The position numbers were made by a program, and so were the translations under genes. A stretch of 64,000 bases of DNA from Bacteroidales bacterium (lineage in GTDB: Bacteria; Bacteroidota; Bacteroidia; Bacteroidales; Paludibacteraceae). The stretch is taken from NCBI GenBank assembly GCA_015061115.1, contig SUXE01000001.1, positions 388,632 through 452,631 on the forward strand, given 5' to 3'. This document shows positions 53,726 to 63,575 of this stretch, piece by piece. The stretch's first letter is position 1; each line of letters begins with the position of its first letter. The notes under the pieces were generated by a model that searched no databases, had not been told where the DNA came from, and saw only the letters and a list, made by a program, of their open reading frames with translations.

Positions 53726-56700
53726 ATGATGAGAAAACAACTCCAAAATAGAATCCTTATCCTCGACGGTGGATATGGCACAATGATTCAGGCATGCGGA
53801 ATCCAGGGCAATAATGATGCTTTGCCTATGGAAAATCCCGATGTGATCGCAAAAATTCACCGTGGTTATCTTGAAGCTGGCGCTGATATCGTCTCTACTT
53901 GTTCGTTTGGCGCTCAACGTATCTCGCAGGCTGAATATGGTATGCAGGATAAGATCAGGGAGATGAATATTGCCGCTGCCAAGTTGGCACGTGTGGAGGC
54001 TGATAGGATGATGGCTATCACTCCTGATCGTCCACGTTTCGTGGCAGGAAGTGTCGGCCCGACTGGCAAGATGCTGTCGATGTCGGAAAATGCAGATGAT
54101 CCTGCCGCACGCTCAGTCACTTTTGATGAGATCACAGACGCATATGAAGAGCAGATGTCTGCCTTGATCGAGGGTGGAGTAGACGCTTTTCTTATCGAGA
54201 CTATTTTTGATACTCTTAATTCCAAAGCCGCTCTTGTGGCTGCTGAAAGAGCAATGAAAAAGATGGGGCGACGTGTGGAGCTTATGCTTTCTCTTACCAT
54301 CAGCGACAACAGCGGTCGTTCGTTGTCCGGCCAGACAATTGAAGCCTTCATTGCGAGTGTCTCCCATGCTCCGTTGTTGAGCATCGGTCTCAACTGTGGA
54401 CTTGGAGCAGAGGCATTGTTGCCATATCTTCGCCGTATATGTGAGGCATCTCCATTCTACGTGAGCTGCCATCCTAACGCTGGTTTGCCAAACGCTCTCG
54501 GAAAATATGTCGACACTCCGTTCAAGATGCGAAGTGAGCTGGCTCCGTTCTTCGACGAAGGTTTGCTTAACATAGTCGGTGGATGCTGTGGTACGACTCC
54601 TGAACATATCGCGGCTATCAATGAGGTTGTTGAGAAAGGACATGCCAAGATACATAAAGTCAAGACGTTAGATCCTCATAATCTTTTGCTGTCTGGTCTT
54701 GAACCTCTATCTGTCGCTGCACTGCCTGAAGGAGACAAATTCCTGAAGATCGGTGAACGATGCAATGTGGCAGGTTCACGCAAGTTCCTGAAATTAATCA
54801 ATGAAAAATGTTATGACGAAGCTCTTGAGATCGCCCGTAAACAGGTGGAGGGCGGTGCTAACGTCATAGATATAAATATGGACGACGGTCTGCTTGACGC
54901 CAAGGTTGAGATGGCTCATTTTGTGCGACTGATCGCGTCTGATCCGGAGATAGCCAAACTTCCTTTGATGTTGGATTCATCTCGTTTTGAGGTGATTGAA
55001 GAGGCTTTGAAATGGACACAGGGAAAATGTATCGTCAACTCAATCTCATTGAAGGAAGGTGAAGAGAAATTCCTCGATCATGCCCGTGTGATACGTCAAT
55101 TCGGTGCGGCTGTCATTGTGATGGCTTTTGACGAAGAAGGTCAGGCTACCACGTACGACAGAAAGATCGAGATATGTGGAAGAGCCTACCGTCTACTTAG
55201 AGAAAACCTTGATTTTCCTCCTGGAGATATCATTTTCGACCCTAATGTGCTTACCGTTGCGACGGGAATGGCGGAACATTTTGATTATGGAATCGATTTT
55301 GTGCGTGCGGCTGAATGGATACATGCAAATCTGCCTGGAGCAAGAGTGTCTGGCGGATTGAGCAACCTTTCTTTCGCGTTCCGTGGCAACAACTACGTGC
55401 GTGAGACCATGCACACCGTCTTCCTTGACGAAGCCATACCACGCGGAATGGATATGGCAATCTTGAATCCGTCTGCGATGATTCCGAGCGAGAGTGTGCC
55501 GGAAGCATTGCGTCTCGCTATACGAGGGGTCCTTTTCACACGACGTGATGAGGAGGCAACTGAGTTGCTGATCGCTCTTGCGGAGGAAATCAGATTGAGA
55601 AAAGAGGCAGAAAAGGCTCAAAAAATATCCGGTGCGACGGTGCAAGCTCCAACCTCAGCGTCAGCTCCTGCAGCCGCCACAACATGTGATGAGCGTCTGC
55701 GTAATGCACTGAAAACAGGTAACGGTTCGACACTAAAGCCAGATCTTGAGGAGGCGATGACAAAATATGGTTCAGCACTTAAAATCATCGAAGGACCGTT
55801 GATGGAAGGCATGAACGAAGTGGGCCAACTATTCGGTGAAGGCAAGATGTTTTTACCACAGGTGGTGAAGACAGCCCGAACAATGAAACAGGCAGTGTCG
55901 ATTTTGAATCCTTATATTCAGAAATCCGATGGAGACGCCCATTCTGCAGGTAAACTTGTGATTGCCACAGTGAAGGGAGATGTCCATGATATCGGAAAGA
56001 ATATCGTGGCTGTGGTGCTCACTTGCAACGGATACAGTGTTACAGATTTGGGCGTTATGGTGCCACCGGATGATATAATCAAGACTGCGATTGAAGAGAA
56101 AAGTGACGTCGTATGCTTGAGCGGACTTATCACACCGTCGCTTGAAGAGATGTGTACGGTGGCAAAGATGATGCAGGAGGCTGGTCTCAGCATCCCACTT
56201 ATCGTGGGTGGAGCGACGACTTCCGATCTACATACAGCGTTGAAAATGGCACCGTTGTATCCGAATGGAGTGGTGATCAGAGCATCAGATGCGGCACAAA
56301 ACCCTGTGGTTGTCTCACGTCTACTGTCTGATTCCAGAGATGCGTACATCGCCGAAATCAAGGAGTATCAGCAACGTCTACGCGATGAATATAATAATGG
56401 AGGCTCAGAAGAGAAATCTCCAGCAGAGGCACATTCGATTCCGGCTCCAGAGAAAAAAGAGGTGGAGAAGAGTGTCGAACCACCATATAATGGCGAGAAA
56501 ATACACGAATTGATCGCACTTTCTGAAGTCAGACCGCTCATCGACTGGAGATATTTCTACCACGTCTGGAGAGTGAAAGATGGCAGCGACGAAGCAAAAT
56601 CCTTGCATGCGGATGCTGAAGAACTGTTAAACAGACTACAGCAGATGCCTGGATTCGGAATCAACTCGTTGGAATCATTCTATCCAGCCTTTGTAGACGC

Positions 56701-57118
56701 AGATGGATTGAAGATAAAGAAAGATGACGAGACATTGCAGTTGTGCGACGCATGGGCACCGATCTGCTGTCATATAAAAGCGGATGGAGATATCCTCGGA
56801 TTCTTCGCAGCTACAATTTCAGAACCATTCATCAAGCATATAGAAGAGCTGAAAAAAGGCGACGACAACTATGAGGCATTGCTTGCCCAATCACTTGCCG
56901 ACCGACTTGTGGAGGCTGGAAACCAATATCTTGCAAAGAACCTGAGCAAGTTTGGATGGACAGGCATCCGCCCTGCTGTAGGATATCCGATGTGGCCAGA
57001 GCAGAGCGACATCTTCAAACTGGCGAAAGTAGTCCCATTCGACAAAGTCGGAATCTCATTGACAGAAAACGGAGCCATGTATCCGCAGGCATCCGTTGCA
57101 GGAGCGATACTTAAATAA
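53726..57118 (+). CDS. metH: Cobalamin-dependent methionine synthase
   Basis: 1130 aa from ATG 53726; a start 17 codons earlier is rejected because the intergenic hairpin overlaps it. In order: homocysteine-binding domain with zinc ligands Cys224 (GLNCG) and Cys287/Cys288 (GGCCGTTPEH); pterin domain (about 330-600; IGERCNVAGSRKF); helical cap; B12 domain with the cobalt-ligating His754 (DVHDIGK); and the SAM-binding reactivation domain (RPAVGYPMWPEQ near the end). All modules are present. It transfers the methyl group from 5-methyl-THF to homocysteine and needs imported or synthesised cobalamin. Confidence 0.96.
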   Translation: MMRKQLQNRILILDGGYGTMIQACGIQGNNDALPMENPDVIAKIHRGYLEAGADIVSTCSFGAQRISQAEYGMQDKIREMNIAAAKLARVEADRMMAITPDRPRFVAGSVGPTGKMLSMSENADDPAARSVTFDEITDAYEEQMSALIEGGVDAFLIETIFDTLNSKAALVAAERAMKKMGRRVELMLSLTISDNSGRSLSGQTIEAFIASVSHAPLLSIGLNCGLGAEALLPYLRRICEASPFYVSCHPNAGLPNALGKYVDTPFKMRSELAPFFDEGLLNIVGGCCGTTPEHIAAINEVVEKGHAKIHKVKTLDPHNLLLSGLEPLSVAALPEGDKFLKIGERCNVAGSRKFLKLINEKCYDEALEIARKQVEGGANVIDINMDDGLLDAKVEMAHFVRLIASDPEIAKLPLMLDSSRFEVIEEALKWTQGKCIVNSISLKEGEEKFLDHARVIRQFGAAVIVMAFDEEGQATTYDRKIEICGRAYRLLRENLDFPPGDIIFDPNVLTVATGMAEHFDYGIDFVRAAEWIHANLPGARVSGGLSNLSFAFRGNNYVRETMHTVFLDEAIPRGMDMAILNPSAMIPSESVPEALRLAIRGVLFTRRDEEATELLIALAEEIRLRKEAEKAQKISGATVQAPTSASAPAAATTCDERLRNALKTGNGSTLKPDLEEAMTKYGSALKIIEGPLMEGMNEVGQLFGEGKMFLPQVVKTARTMKQAVSILNPYIQKSDGDAHSAGKLVIATVKGDVHDIGKNIVAVVLTCNGYSVTDLGVMVPPDDIIKTAIEEKSDVVCLSGLITPSLEEMCTVAKMMQEAGLSIPLIVGGATTSDLHTALKMAPLYPNGVVIRASDAAQNPVVVSRLLSDSRDAYIAEIKEYQQRLRDEYNNGGSEEKSPAEAHSIPAPEKKEVEKSVEPPYNGEKIHELIALSEVRPLIDWRYFYHVWRVKDGSDEAKSLHADAEELLNRLQQMPGFGINSLESFYPAFVDADGLKIKKDDETLQLCDAWAPICCHIKADGDILGFFAATISEPFIKHIEELKKGDDNYEALLAQSLADRLVEAGNQYLAKNLSKFGWTGIRPAVGYPMWPEQSDIFKLAKVVPFDKVGISLTENGAMYPQASVAGAILK

Positions 57119-57193
57119 TGCGTAATTCACAATTCATAATGCATAATTGTTGGTGCATTCCAACGACAATTGTGGATGGAAATAAATGCTAAA

Positions 57194-57222
57194 TGAGGAA
57201 TGTGTTCAAAATACATTCCTCA
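57194..57222 (+). terminator. Terminator of metH
   Basis: TGAGGAATGT-gttcaaaat-ACATTCCTCA followed by GATGTTTTT. The surrounding spacer (57119-57278) consists of AATTCATAAT micro-repeats in both orientations, able to form a larger hairpin. Confidence 0.7.
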
Positions 57223-57278
57223 GATGTTTTTCCCCACAATTGTGAATTATGAATTACGAATTATGAATTATTAATTCT

Positions 57279-58922
57279 ATGTTTTTTACTACAGTATTCC
57301 ATAAAAAGCAGTTTGCTAATTTGCCAGAGAAACTGGGAGATCCGTTTTCGTATCTTCCATCAGACGCTGTGCTTGATGCTTTCAAGGATTTCCTTTCTAT
57401 CCTTGATTCCGACGACGTGTTGAAACCAGAATTGCAGAAGGGTAAGATGATTGGTGTGCTTGTGGTGAAGAATATGGCTGGAGAAACAGGTTATCTTTTG
57501 TCTTTTTCCGGACAACTGTTTGGCAAAAATGAATATCCTGGTTTTGTGCCGCCTGTGTTTGATATTCTTACTCCTGATTCATATTACAAATGTGGGGAAC
57601 TGGAGATTTCTGCCATGGGTAGGGAAATCAAAGATTTGGAAAGTGTATTGAGACTGGAAGCCGCTATGGTGAATGAAAATGCCATAGTGAAGGAATGCGA
57701 ATCACGTCTTGCTGAATATCAGGAGTTTGCAAAACAACAGAAATCTTTGCGTGACTCCATGCGTAGTTCCGCCACACCTGAAGATATACGCAGGATGAAC
57801 AATGAAAGTTCTACACAGAAAAACCAGATAAAGCGACTAAAGCAGGAGGTGGAAGCGGCTAAAATGGCTGCGAATATTCCCGTCGACAGATTGAAAAAAC
57901 AGATTGAGGATCTGAAGAGTGAGCGAGAAAAAAAGTCGAGGGATTTGCAACGTCGAATATTCAGAGATTTCCGTTTCCATAATACCAAAGGAGACGAGAA
58001 GACGTTGCTCGACATCTTCAGCGACGAAGTAATGCCACCGTCTGGGGCGGGAGAGTGTGCGGCCCCACGTCTGCTTGAATATGCATATCGCAATGATTTT
58101 CAACCAATCAGTATGGCTGAGTTTTGGATCGGAAAGTCTCCATCAGGAAGAGTTCGCCATTCCGGAACTTATTATCACGCATGCCGATCAAAATGTCTGC
58201 CGATAATGAATTTCATGCTTGATGGAGTGGAATTGGAGACGAATAAACTGGATTTTGATTATGAGAATGAGGAGATAAAAACACTCTACAGGGATGATGA
58301 CATCCTTGTGATTTCCAAACCGTCTGGATTGTTGAGTGTAAGAGGAAAAGAGTGTCAAACAAGTGTTGAAACTTGGGTGGAAGGAATATGTCGTGATTAT
58401 TCAGGACCTAAAATAGTGCATCGTCTTGATCAGGACACGTCTGGAATAATGGTGATCGCATTGAATCTGAATGCTTATCATAATCTTCAGAAACAGTTTG
58501 AGACTCATTCAATCCAGAAAAAATATGTAGCAGTGACGGAAAAAATCCCGTCTGCAAAAGAGCAGACCATCATTTTGCCACTTGCTCCAGATGTCACAAA
58601 CAGACCTATGCAGATGATTAGTAAAGAATTTGGCCTTTATGCAGAGACATATTATAAAGTGGTTGACGAAAAAGATGGCAAAGCATTGATTGATGTTTAT
58701 CCACGTACAGGAAGGACTCACCAGATACGCATGCATCTTTCGAGTGAGGAAGGAGCCAATGCTCCGATTCTTGGCGATAGATTATATGGCAGCAAATCAA
58801 TGGTTTGCAGACTCATGCTTCATGCGGAAAAGATTACTTTTGTGCATCCGTCTACAAATAAAGAGATGACATTTATAGACAAGGCACCGTTCGATTTGGA
58901 TACTGTCGTCAATGATAATTGA
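57279..58922 (+). CDS. RluA family pseudouridine synthase, long form
   Basis: 547 aa. The C-terminal third carries the catalytic motif HRLDQDTSG (381-389, catalytic Asp384), YRDDDILVISKPSGLLSV, and the end motif RTGRTHQIRMHL. The N-terminal half is a Bacteroidales-type extension with a coiled coil (about 130-220: Lys/Glu/Arg-rich) and a domain with PRLLEYAYRNDFQPISMAEF. It isomerises uridine in rRNA or tRNA; RluA-like specificity (23S 746 and tRNA 32) cannot be read. Confidence 0.9.
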   Translation: MFFTTVFHKKQFANLPEKLGDPFSYLPSDAVLDAFKDFLSILDSDDVLKPELQKGKMIGVLVVKNMAGETGYLLSFSGQLFGKNEYPGFVPPVFDILTPDSYYKCGELEISAMGREIKDLESVLRLEAAMVNENAIVKECESRLAEYQEFAKQQKSLRDSMRSSATPEDIRRMNNESSTQKNQIKRLKQEVEAAKMAANIPVDRLKKQIEDLKSEREKKSRDLQRRIFRDFRFHNTKGDEKTLLDIFSDEVMPPSGAGECAAPRLLEYAYRNDFQPISMAEFWIGKSPSGRVRHSGTYYHACRSKCLPIMNFMLDGVELETNKLDFDYENEEIKTLYRDDDILVISKPSGLLSVRGKECQTSVETWVEGICRDYSGPKIVHRLDQDTSGIMVIALNLNAYHNLQKQFETHSIQKKYVAVTEKIPSAKEQTIILPLAPDVTNRPMQMISKEFGLYAETYYKVVDEKDGKALIDVYPRTGRTHQIRMHLSSEEGANAPILGDRLYGSKSMVCRLMLHAEKITFVHPSTNKEMTFIDKAPFDLDTVVNDN

Positions 58923-59001
58923 TATATAAGGGTGATGAGATAAGACATTAAATGTAATCATATTTTCTTATCGTATACAATTATTATTTAAATGTTTTCA
59001 A

Positions 59002-59009
59002 TATATTTG
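59002..59009 (+). promoter_or_regulatory. Candidate -7 box of the envelope operon
   Basis: TATATTTG matches TAnnTTTG, 16 nt before the ATG at 59026. No clear -33. Confidence 0.45.
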
Positions 59010-59025
59010 TGGATATTTTACTAGT

Positions 59026-59643
59026 ATGAGGAAAACTATATTTATAATATCAACATTGCTGTTATACGTGGCATCTGTATTCGCACAAGATGCGGAGTAT
59101 GATGACGACGATTACAATATTTCTGTTGATTCTCTTTCAAACGATATAATCTCAGTGGTGGATATCGATGCCAAACATGTATACGCCTTGGGAGAGTTTG
59201 GCTTGACTTCATATTGTGATCCAACTTTCGGAATCACACTCGCTTATATGGAGACGTGGGGAGGATATGTCACCGCACATACAAATTTCAATTTCGATAA
59301 GCCCCTTGAGTATCATATAGATAAAAACGGATTCGATAAGAATGGTAAACAAGCTTTCTTGTCTGGCAATTCAGAAGTTTCAAGATTGAGTCTGGTGGGA
59401 GGCGCAACATATAAGATACTTCCAAAACTTTGTGTGTACGCAGGAGGTGGATATTCATGGCGACGCTTGATGTTTGAGACTGTTGATGGCGAATTGCTTG
59501 TTGTAGACGACAATAGTACAGAAGGTTGGACATTTGATTTTGGAGCGATAGCCAATTTTGACAAACTGCTTGTCAAATTAGGATTGAACACAACCAAGTT
59601 CAAACTTGCGGATTTCAGAGTAGGATTGGGATATAGATTTTAA
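59026..59643 (+). CDS. Hypothetical outer-membrane beta-barrel-like protein
   Basis: 205 aa, signal peptide 1-20 (MRKTIFIISTLLLYVASVFA). Acidic stretch EYDDDDYN follows. The rest shows alternating strands ending in aromatic residues (FGITLAYMETWGGYVTAHTN, SLVGGATYKILPKLCVYAGG, VKLGLNTTKFKLADFRVGLG) and closes with YRF, typical of outer-membrane barrels. First gene of a four-gene unit; 3 nt before the kelch gene. Function unknown. Confidence 0.7.
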   Translation: MRKTIFIISTLLLYVASVFAQDAEYDDDDYNISVDSLSNDIISVVDIDAKHVYALGEFGLTSYCDPTFGITLAYMETWGGYVTAHTNFNFDKPLEYHIDKNGFDKNGKQAFLSGNSEVSRLSLVGGATYKILPKLCVYAGGGYSWRRLMFETVDGELLVVDDNSTEGWTFDFGAIANFDKLLVKLGLNTTKFKLADFRVGLGYRF

Positions 59644-59646
59644 GGT

Positions 59647-60936
59647 ATGAGGAAAAGATTGACTGAATATATATTGTTTCTGTTGACGGTGCTCGCTTTT
59701 TCTGCGTGTAACGAAGATTCAGAACCAGCCATACATAATGTAGATGTAAACACTCAGATTGTAGGTGCCGACACGTTGACCGGAGTCACAATTCGAGCTG
59801 TGGTAGAGTGCGATGTCGATAAGTCGAGTATCGATTTTGTGACATTGAAGATTTCCGAGACCACTGATATGTCTCAGGCGACAGAGATAAAAGCAAACAA
59901 TATAGGAGCATCAAACGACACCTTTATTTGTGTGATTCCTGGATTGAAGCGTGAAACAAAATATTTCTACTCATATGATATTGGAAACTATATGAGTTAC
60001 GTGACGACTCAGACAAAGTCATTCAGCATTGATAAAAATTTCAACCTTACCAATGTATGGTCGCAAGTGGCTCCATTCTCCGGAGGATTGCGAAGTGGAG
60101 GAGTCGCTTTCTCACTAAAAGACAAAGGTTATTATGGACTTGGTAAAAGCTCATTAAGAGGAGAAGACATATATTACAGTGACTTATGGCAATATGATCC
60201 TACGGCTGACAAATGGAGCCGATTGAGTGACTTCCCGTCGACTGGATTGGATATGGCGATCAGCTTTGTTATCGACGACGTTGCTTATGTCGCTTTGGGC
60301 AGATATTATGATCAGTCTATAAATGGTTATAACATAACGACATACGCCTATGAGGTTGCTAATGACAAATGGAAGGAAATGCAACAATTCCCAGGAATCG
60401 GAAGGACTGGTTCTGTGTCTTTTGTGGCAAATGGTAAGGGTTATATTGTAGGCGGATATAAAGAAAAAGAGGCATATACAAATGAAATCTGGTGTTTTGA
60501 TCCACAAAACAATTCATGGACACAGAAAAATGATTTCCCTTTGGCTTTGACAGGCTGCTTCACATTCACACTGAACGGAATCGTTTATGTCGGTGGAGGT
60601 TACAATCTTAATGACAATATAAGAAACACGACTCTATATAAGTATGATATAGTCTCAGATTCATGGAGCGTCGCTTATACAGACTGCGAAGTGTTGATTT
60701 ATTCAACAGGTTTTTCTTCTGGAGACAAATGCTACGTGGCAGGAGGAGAAGGAGAACTTGGAAAAGAATCATTGTTCATGTCTTTTGACGGTAAGGAGTG
60801 GAGCACAATGGGTTCGTTTGGTGAAATTCGTAAGAAGTCTTCTTCGTTTGTGCTGAATGGTTCTTTTTATTTGGTATGTGGGGAGAATGACGTTAATACG
60901 CCACAGAAAAGCGTTTTAAAATATTCGATCAAGTGA
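59647..60936 (+). CDS. Kelch-repeat surface lipoprotein
   Basis: 429 aa with lipobox FSAC (Cys at about 20). A fibronectin-like N-terminal domain (30-130) is followed by kelch blades: GVAFSLKDKGYYGLGKSSLR, DLWQYDPTADKWSRLSDFPS, VSFVANGKGYIVGGYKEKEA, EIWCFDPQNNSWTQKNDFPL and GIVYVGGGYNLNDNIRNTTL. It is probably a surface carbohydrate- or protein-binding propeller. The next gene starts within its stop codon. Confidence 0.82.
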   Translation: MRKRLTEYILFLLTVLAFSACNEDSEPAIHNVDVNTQIVGADTLTGVTIRAVVECDVDKSSIDFVTLKISETTDMSQATEIKANNIGASNDTFICVIPGLKRETKYFYSYDIGNYMSYVTTQTKSFSIDKNFNLTNVWSQVAPFSGGLRSGGVAFSLKDKGYYGLGKSSLRGEDIYYSDLWQYDPTADKWSRLSDFPSTGLDMAISFVIDDVAYVALGRYYDQSINGYNITTYAYEVANDKWKEMQQFPGIGRTGSVSFVANGKGYIVGGYKEKEAYTNEIWCFDPQNNSWTQKNDFPLALTGCFTFTLNGIVYVGGGYNLNDNIRNTTLYKYDIVSDSWSVAYTDCEVLIYSTGFSSGDKCYVAGGEGELGKESLFMSFDGKEWSTMGSFGEIRKKSSSFVLNGSFYLVCGENDVNTPQKSVLKYSIK

Positions 60937-62357
60937 AAAAAATAGTATTTTGCATATTTCTGATGTTTGTTGCCTTTGCATCATGCAAGGATGACGAGAT
61001 TACTACAGATCCTCAGTATAAACTTGAATATTCTGTAGATACGGTAAGTTTTGATACTATATTGGGAGGTGTATTAGCCCCTTATCAGACTCTTAAAGTA
61101 TTCAATAGATCAGGCGAGAAGATAAAGATCGCGTCAATCAATTATGCGTCTTCCAATGAATATTTCATGGTCAATATTAATGGAAGGAACTCGCATAATG
61201 TCTCTAATATTGAGATCGCCGATGGTGACAGTATGTTTATTTTTGTCCAGACTAATGGAGATGTCAGCGGTTCAGAAGTACCTTTTGCATTGCTTGATTC
61301 AATCTCATTCTCATACAATGGAAATGTGGATTATGTTTATTTGTCAGCATTAAGCGAGACTCCGATCATCCTCGACCATTTTGTTGTTTCATCAGACACT
61401 ACGTTTTCTGGCACACAGCCATATTTGGTGAAGGACACACTGAAAGTCGAGGAGGGCGCGACTCTTAATATCGACGCTGGTGTACGCCTATATTTCTACA
61501 ATGGAGCAAGTTTGTATGTTGATGGCTCTTTGAATTGCAATGGAGAGGTCGACAATCAGATTGAGATGAGATATTTCCGAAACGACAACGTGTTGAAAGA
61601 TACCAAATATTATCTTGCTCCAGGCAATTGGAAAGGAGTTTGGCTGTCGCAAAAGTCTGGTGACTGTAAGATAATGTCTACAAATATTGTTGGCGCCTAT
61701 CAGTGTTTGGTGGTCGACTCCGCATTTGCTGACAGAAAAGTCGTTGTCGGTAATTCACAGATATACAATGCGAAACAAGGCGCACTGGTTTCTGAATCAT
61801 CACAGATTTATGCCTATAACACACTTTTTGCAAATGGCGGATATTACAATGTTTATCTTCAGGATGGCAAATATCTGTTTAATCATTGTACAATAGCCTC
61901 ATATTTGAGTTTTAGTTTGTCGGATACTAAACCTGCATTGTATTTGAATAAGAAGGATTCGTTATCTGTTGACATTAACAATTCAATTGTGTGTGGTAAC
62001 AATAGGACTAAAAAGGAAGAAAGAATAGATCTTGATAACGTCGCCTCTAATTTGAACGATAGCGTTGATGGAAAGAACTTCCGTCTTAATATAGTTTGTT
62101 CAGCTATCAGTAGAACTGATTCGTTGACTGGAGGAAATAATCATGGTAATATCTGGGATTTTGATGGTGATTTTTATCGTCCTAAATCAAATTTTATAGA
62201 TAAATTTTATGTTGATTTCAAAACCGATTCTATGAGTCCATACCGTACAATCGGTTCGGATGCCATTTTGAAGATGTATCCAGAGTGTGCGACAGATATA
62301 TTTGGAAAGAATCGCGTCGACGACGAATTTCCTGATGCTGGAGCATTCGAATATTGA
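60933..62357 (+). CDS. Beta-helix lipoprotein
   Basis: 474 aa from a GTG that overlaps the preceding stop by 4 nt (GTGA). The signal peptide ends FASC. The N-terminal domain (25-150) is Ig-like with YQTLKVFNRSGEKIKIASIN. From about 160 a right-handed beta-helix is likely: VEEGATLNIDAGVRLYFYNG, GSLNCNGEVDNQIEMRYFRN, TNIVGAYQCLVVDSAFADRK and NTLFANGGYYNVYLQDGKYL. The end resembles proteins with FGKNRVDDEFPDAGAFEY. No catalytic residues recognised; adhesion or glycan binding is inferred. Confidence 0.75.
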   Translation: MKKIVFCIFLMFVAFASCKDDEITTDPQYKLEYSVDTVSFDTILGGVLAPYQTLKVFNRSGEKIKIASINYASSNEYFMVNINGRNSHNVSNIEIADGDSMFIFVQTNGDVSGSEVPFALLDSISFSYNGNVDYVYLSALSETPIILDHFVVSSDTTFSGTQPYLVKDTLKVEEGATLNIDAGVRLYFYNGASLYVDGSLNCNGEVDNQIEMRYFRNDNVLKDTKYYLAPGNWKGVWLSQKSGDCKIMSTNIVGAYQCLVVDSAFADRKVVVGNSQIYNAKQGALVSESSQIYAYNTLFANGGYYNVYLQDGKYLFNHCTIASYLSFSLSDTKPALYLNKKDSLSVDINNSIVCGNNRTKKEERIDLDNVASNLNDSVDGKNFRLNIVCSAISRTDSLTGGNNHGNIWDFDGDFYRPKSNFIDKFYVDFKTDSMSPYRTIGSDAILKMYPECATDIFGKNRVDDEFPDAGAFEY

Positions 62358-62381
62358 TATGGCTTAATTTAAGTTATAAAC

Positions 62382-63404
62382 ATGAGAATTTGTGTGTTAT
62401 TGATGTCATTATTGTTTATGTCTACCTCATTGTCTGCTTCCGACAGTACAAGATATTTGCGGATAATGTCGTATAATTGTGAGAATCTGTTTGATTATGA
62501 GCATGATGAAGGGAAAGAAGATTATGAGTACACGGAATTCAGTGCCAAACATTGGACCAAATCCAAATATTTTGGAAAACTTTATCGTACAGCAAGTGTT
62601 ATTGCGAGATGTGGAGAGTGGGGCGACGTGGGAATCGTTTGTCTGCTTGAGATTGAGAACGAAAGGGTCTTGAAAGACCTGATTCAAAACACACAGCTGA
62701 AGAAAGCTGGGTATTCATATCTTCACAAAGAGAGTGATGATCAACGTGGAGTAGACGTTGCTTTATTATATCAGCCGGATAAATTTAAGCCAATAAGAAC
62801 AGATTTCATCAAGGCTTATTGTAAGAATTCCCGTCCTACTCGAGATATCCTACTGACTACAGGAGTTCTTCCAAGTGGAGATTCATTGACAATTTTCGTT
62901 AACCACTGGCCATCAAGATACGGAGGTGAGGTGGAGACTGAATCCAAACGAATTGATTGTGCATATTCAATTCTTAACAAAATTGACAGCTTACATGTTA
63001 CTCATTTTTATGGAGACAATAATATTGTAATTGTAGGTGATTTCAATGACTATTTTGACAATAAAAGTTTGAAAGAGGTTCTTAATGTGTCTGTAGATTT
63101 ACAGCCACCGTATAAAAAAAACAAACTATATAATCTAATGGCAAAATACAGAAATCGTGATGATATAGGCACACACAAGTTTCAAGGACAATGGGGAGTT
63201 TTGGATCACGTGATTGTGTCAGGCTCACTTCTTGATGGCAAAAGGTTGGAGGTCACCGAAGATGGAGCACAGATCGGATTCTGGGATTTCTTGTTGGAGA
63301 AGGATAAAACAGGCGTCGCTCCCAAACGATCATTCAAAGGTGATTGCACAACCAACGGATTCAGCGACCATTTGCCTGTGTATTTGGATTTGGAGATAAA
63401 ATAA
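62382..63404 (+). CDS. Secreted endonuclease/exonuclease/phosphatase family protein
   Basis: 340 aa, signal peptide (MRICVLLMSLLFMSTSLSAS). EEP fold motifs: MSYNCENLFDY, VCLLEIENERVL (metal-binding Glu), FVNHWPSRYGGE, IVGDFNDYFDN (catalytic Asp/Asn) and GFSDHLPVYLDLE (catalytic His). A DNase I-like nuclease or phosphatase acting outside the cytoplasm. Last gene of the four-gene unit, 24 nt after the beta-helix lipoprotein; it may degrade extracellular DNA taken up as nutrient (inference). Confidence 0.85.
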   Translation: MRICVLLMSLLFMSTSLSASDSTRYLRIMSYNCENLFDYEHDEGKEDYEYTEFSAKHWTKSKYFGKLYRTASVIARCGEWGDVGIVCLLEIENERVLKDLIQNTQLKKAGYSYLHKESDDQRGVDVALLYQPDKFKPIRTDFIKAYCKNSRPTRDILLTTGVLPSGDSLTIFVNHWPSRYGGEVETESKRIDCAYSILNKIDSLHVTHFYGDNNIVIVGDFNDYFDNKSLKEVLNVSVDLQPPYKKNKLYNLMAKYRNRDDIGTHKFQGQWGVLDHVIVSGSLLDGKRLEVTEDGAQIGFWDFLLEKDKTGVAPKRSFKGDCTTNGFSDHLPVYLDLEIK

Positions 63405-63436
63405 GAGAACTCTACCGTGGAAACGGTTATCATAAC

Positions 63437-63482
63437 AGGCCATAGTTGGCAAACGTCGTAGACGTTTGGCTACTATGGCCTT
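63437..63482. repeat. Long imperfect hairpin element
   Basis: AGGCCATAGT-TGGC-AAACGTC, loop GTA, GACGTTT-GGCT-ACTATGGCCT. About 17 paired bases with a central mismatch. Inside is a GTCGTAGAC palindrome. It could terminate the nuclease unit, but the following T run is short (TTAATAATTG). Only this is seen in 63405-63575. Confidence 0.65.
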
Positions 63483-63575
63483 AATAATTGTCGGGAAACA
63501 CATCTGAGGAATTTATTTTTGAACAACATCCCTAATTTATCATTCAAATCAGTCCACGGTAGCGATTATAATTTA

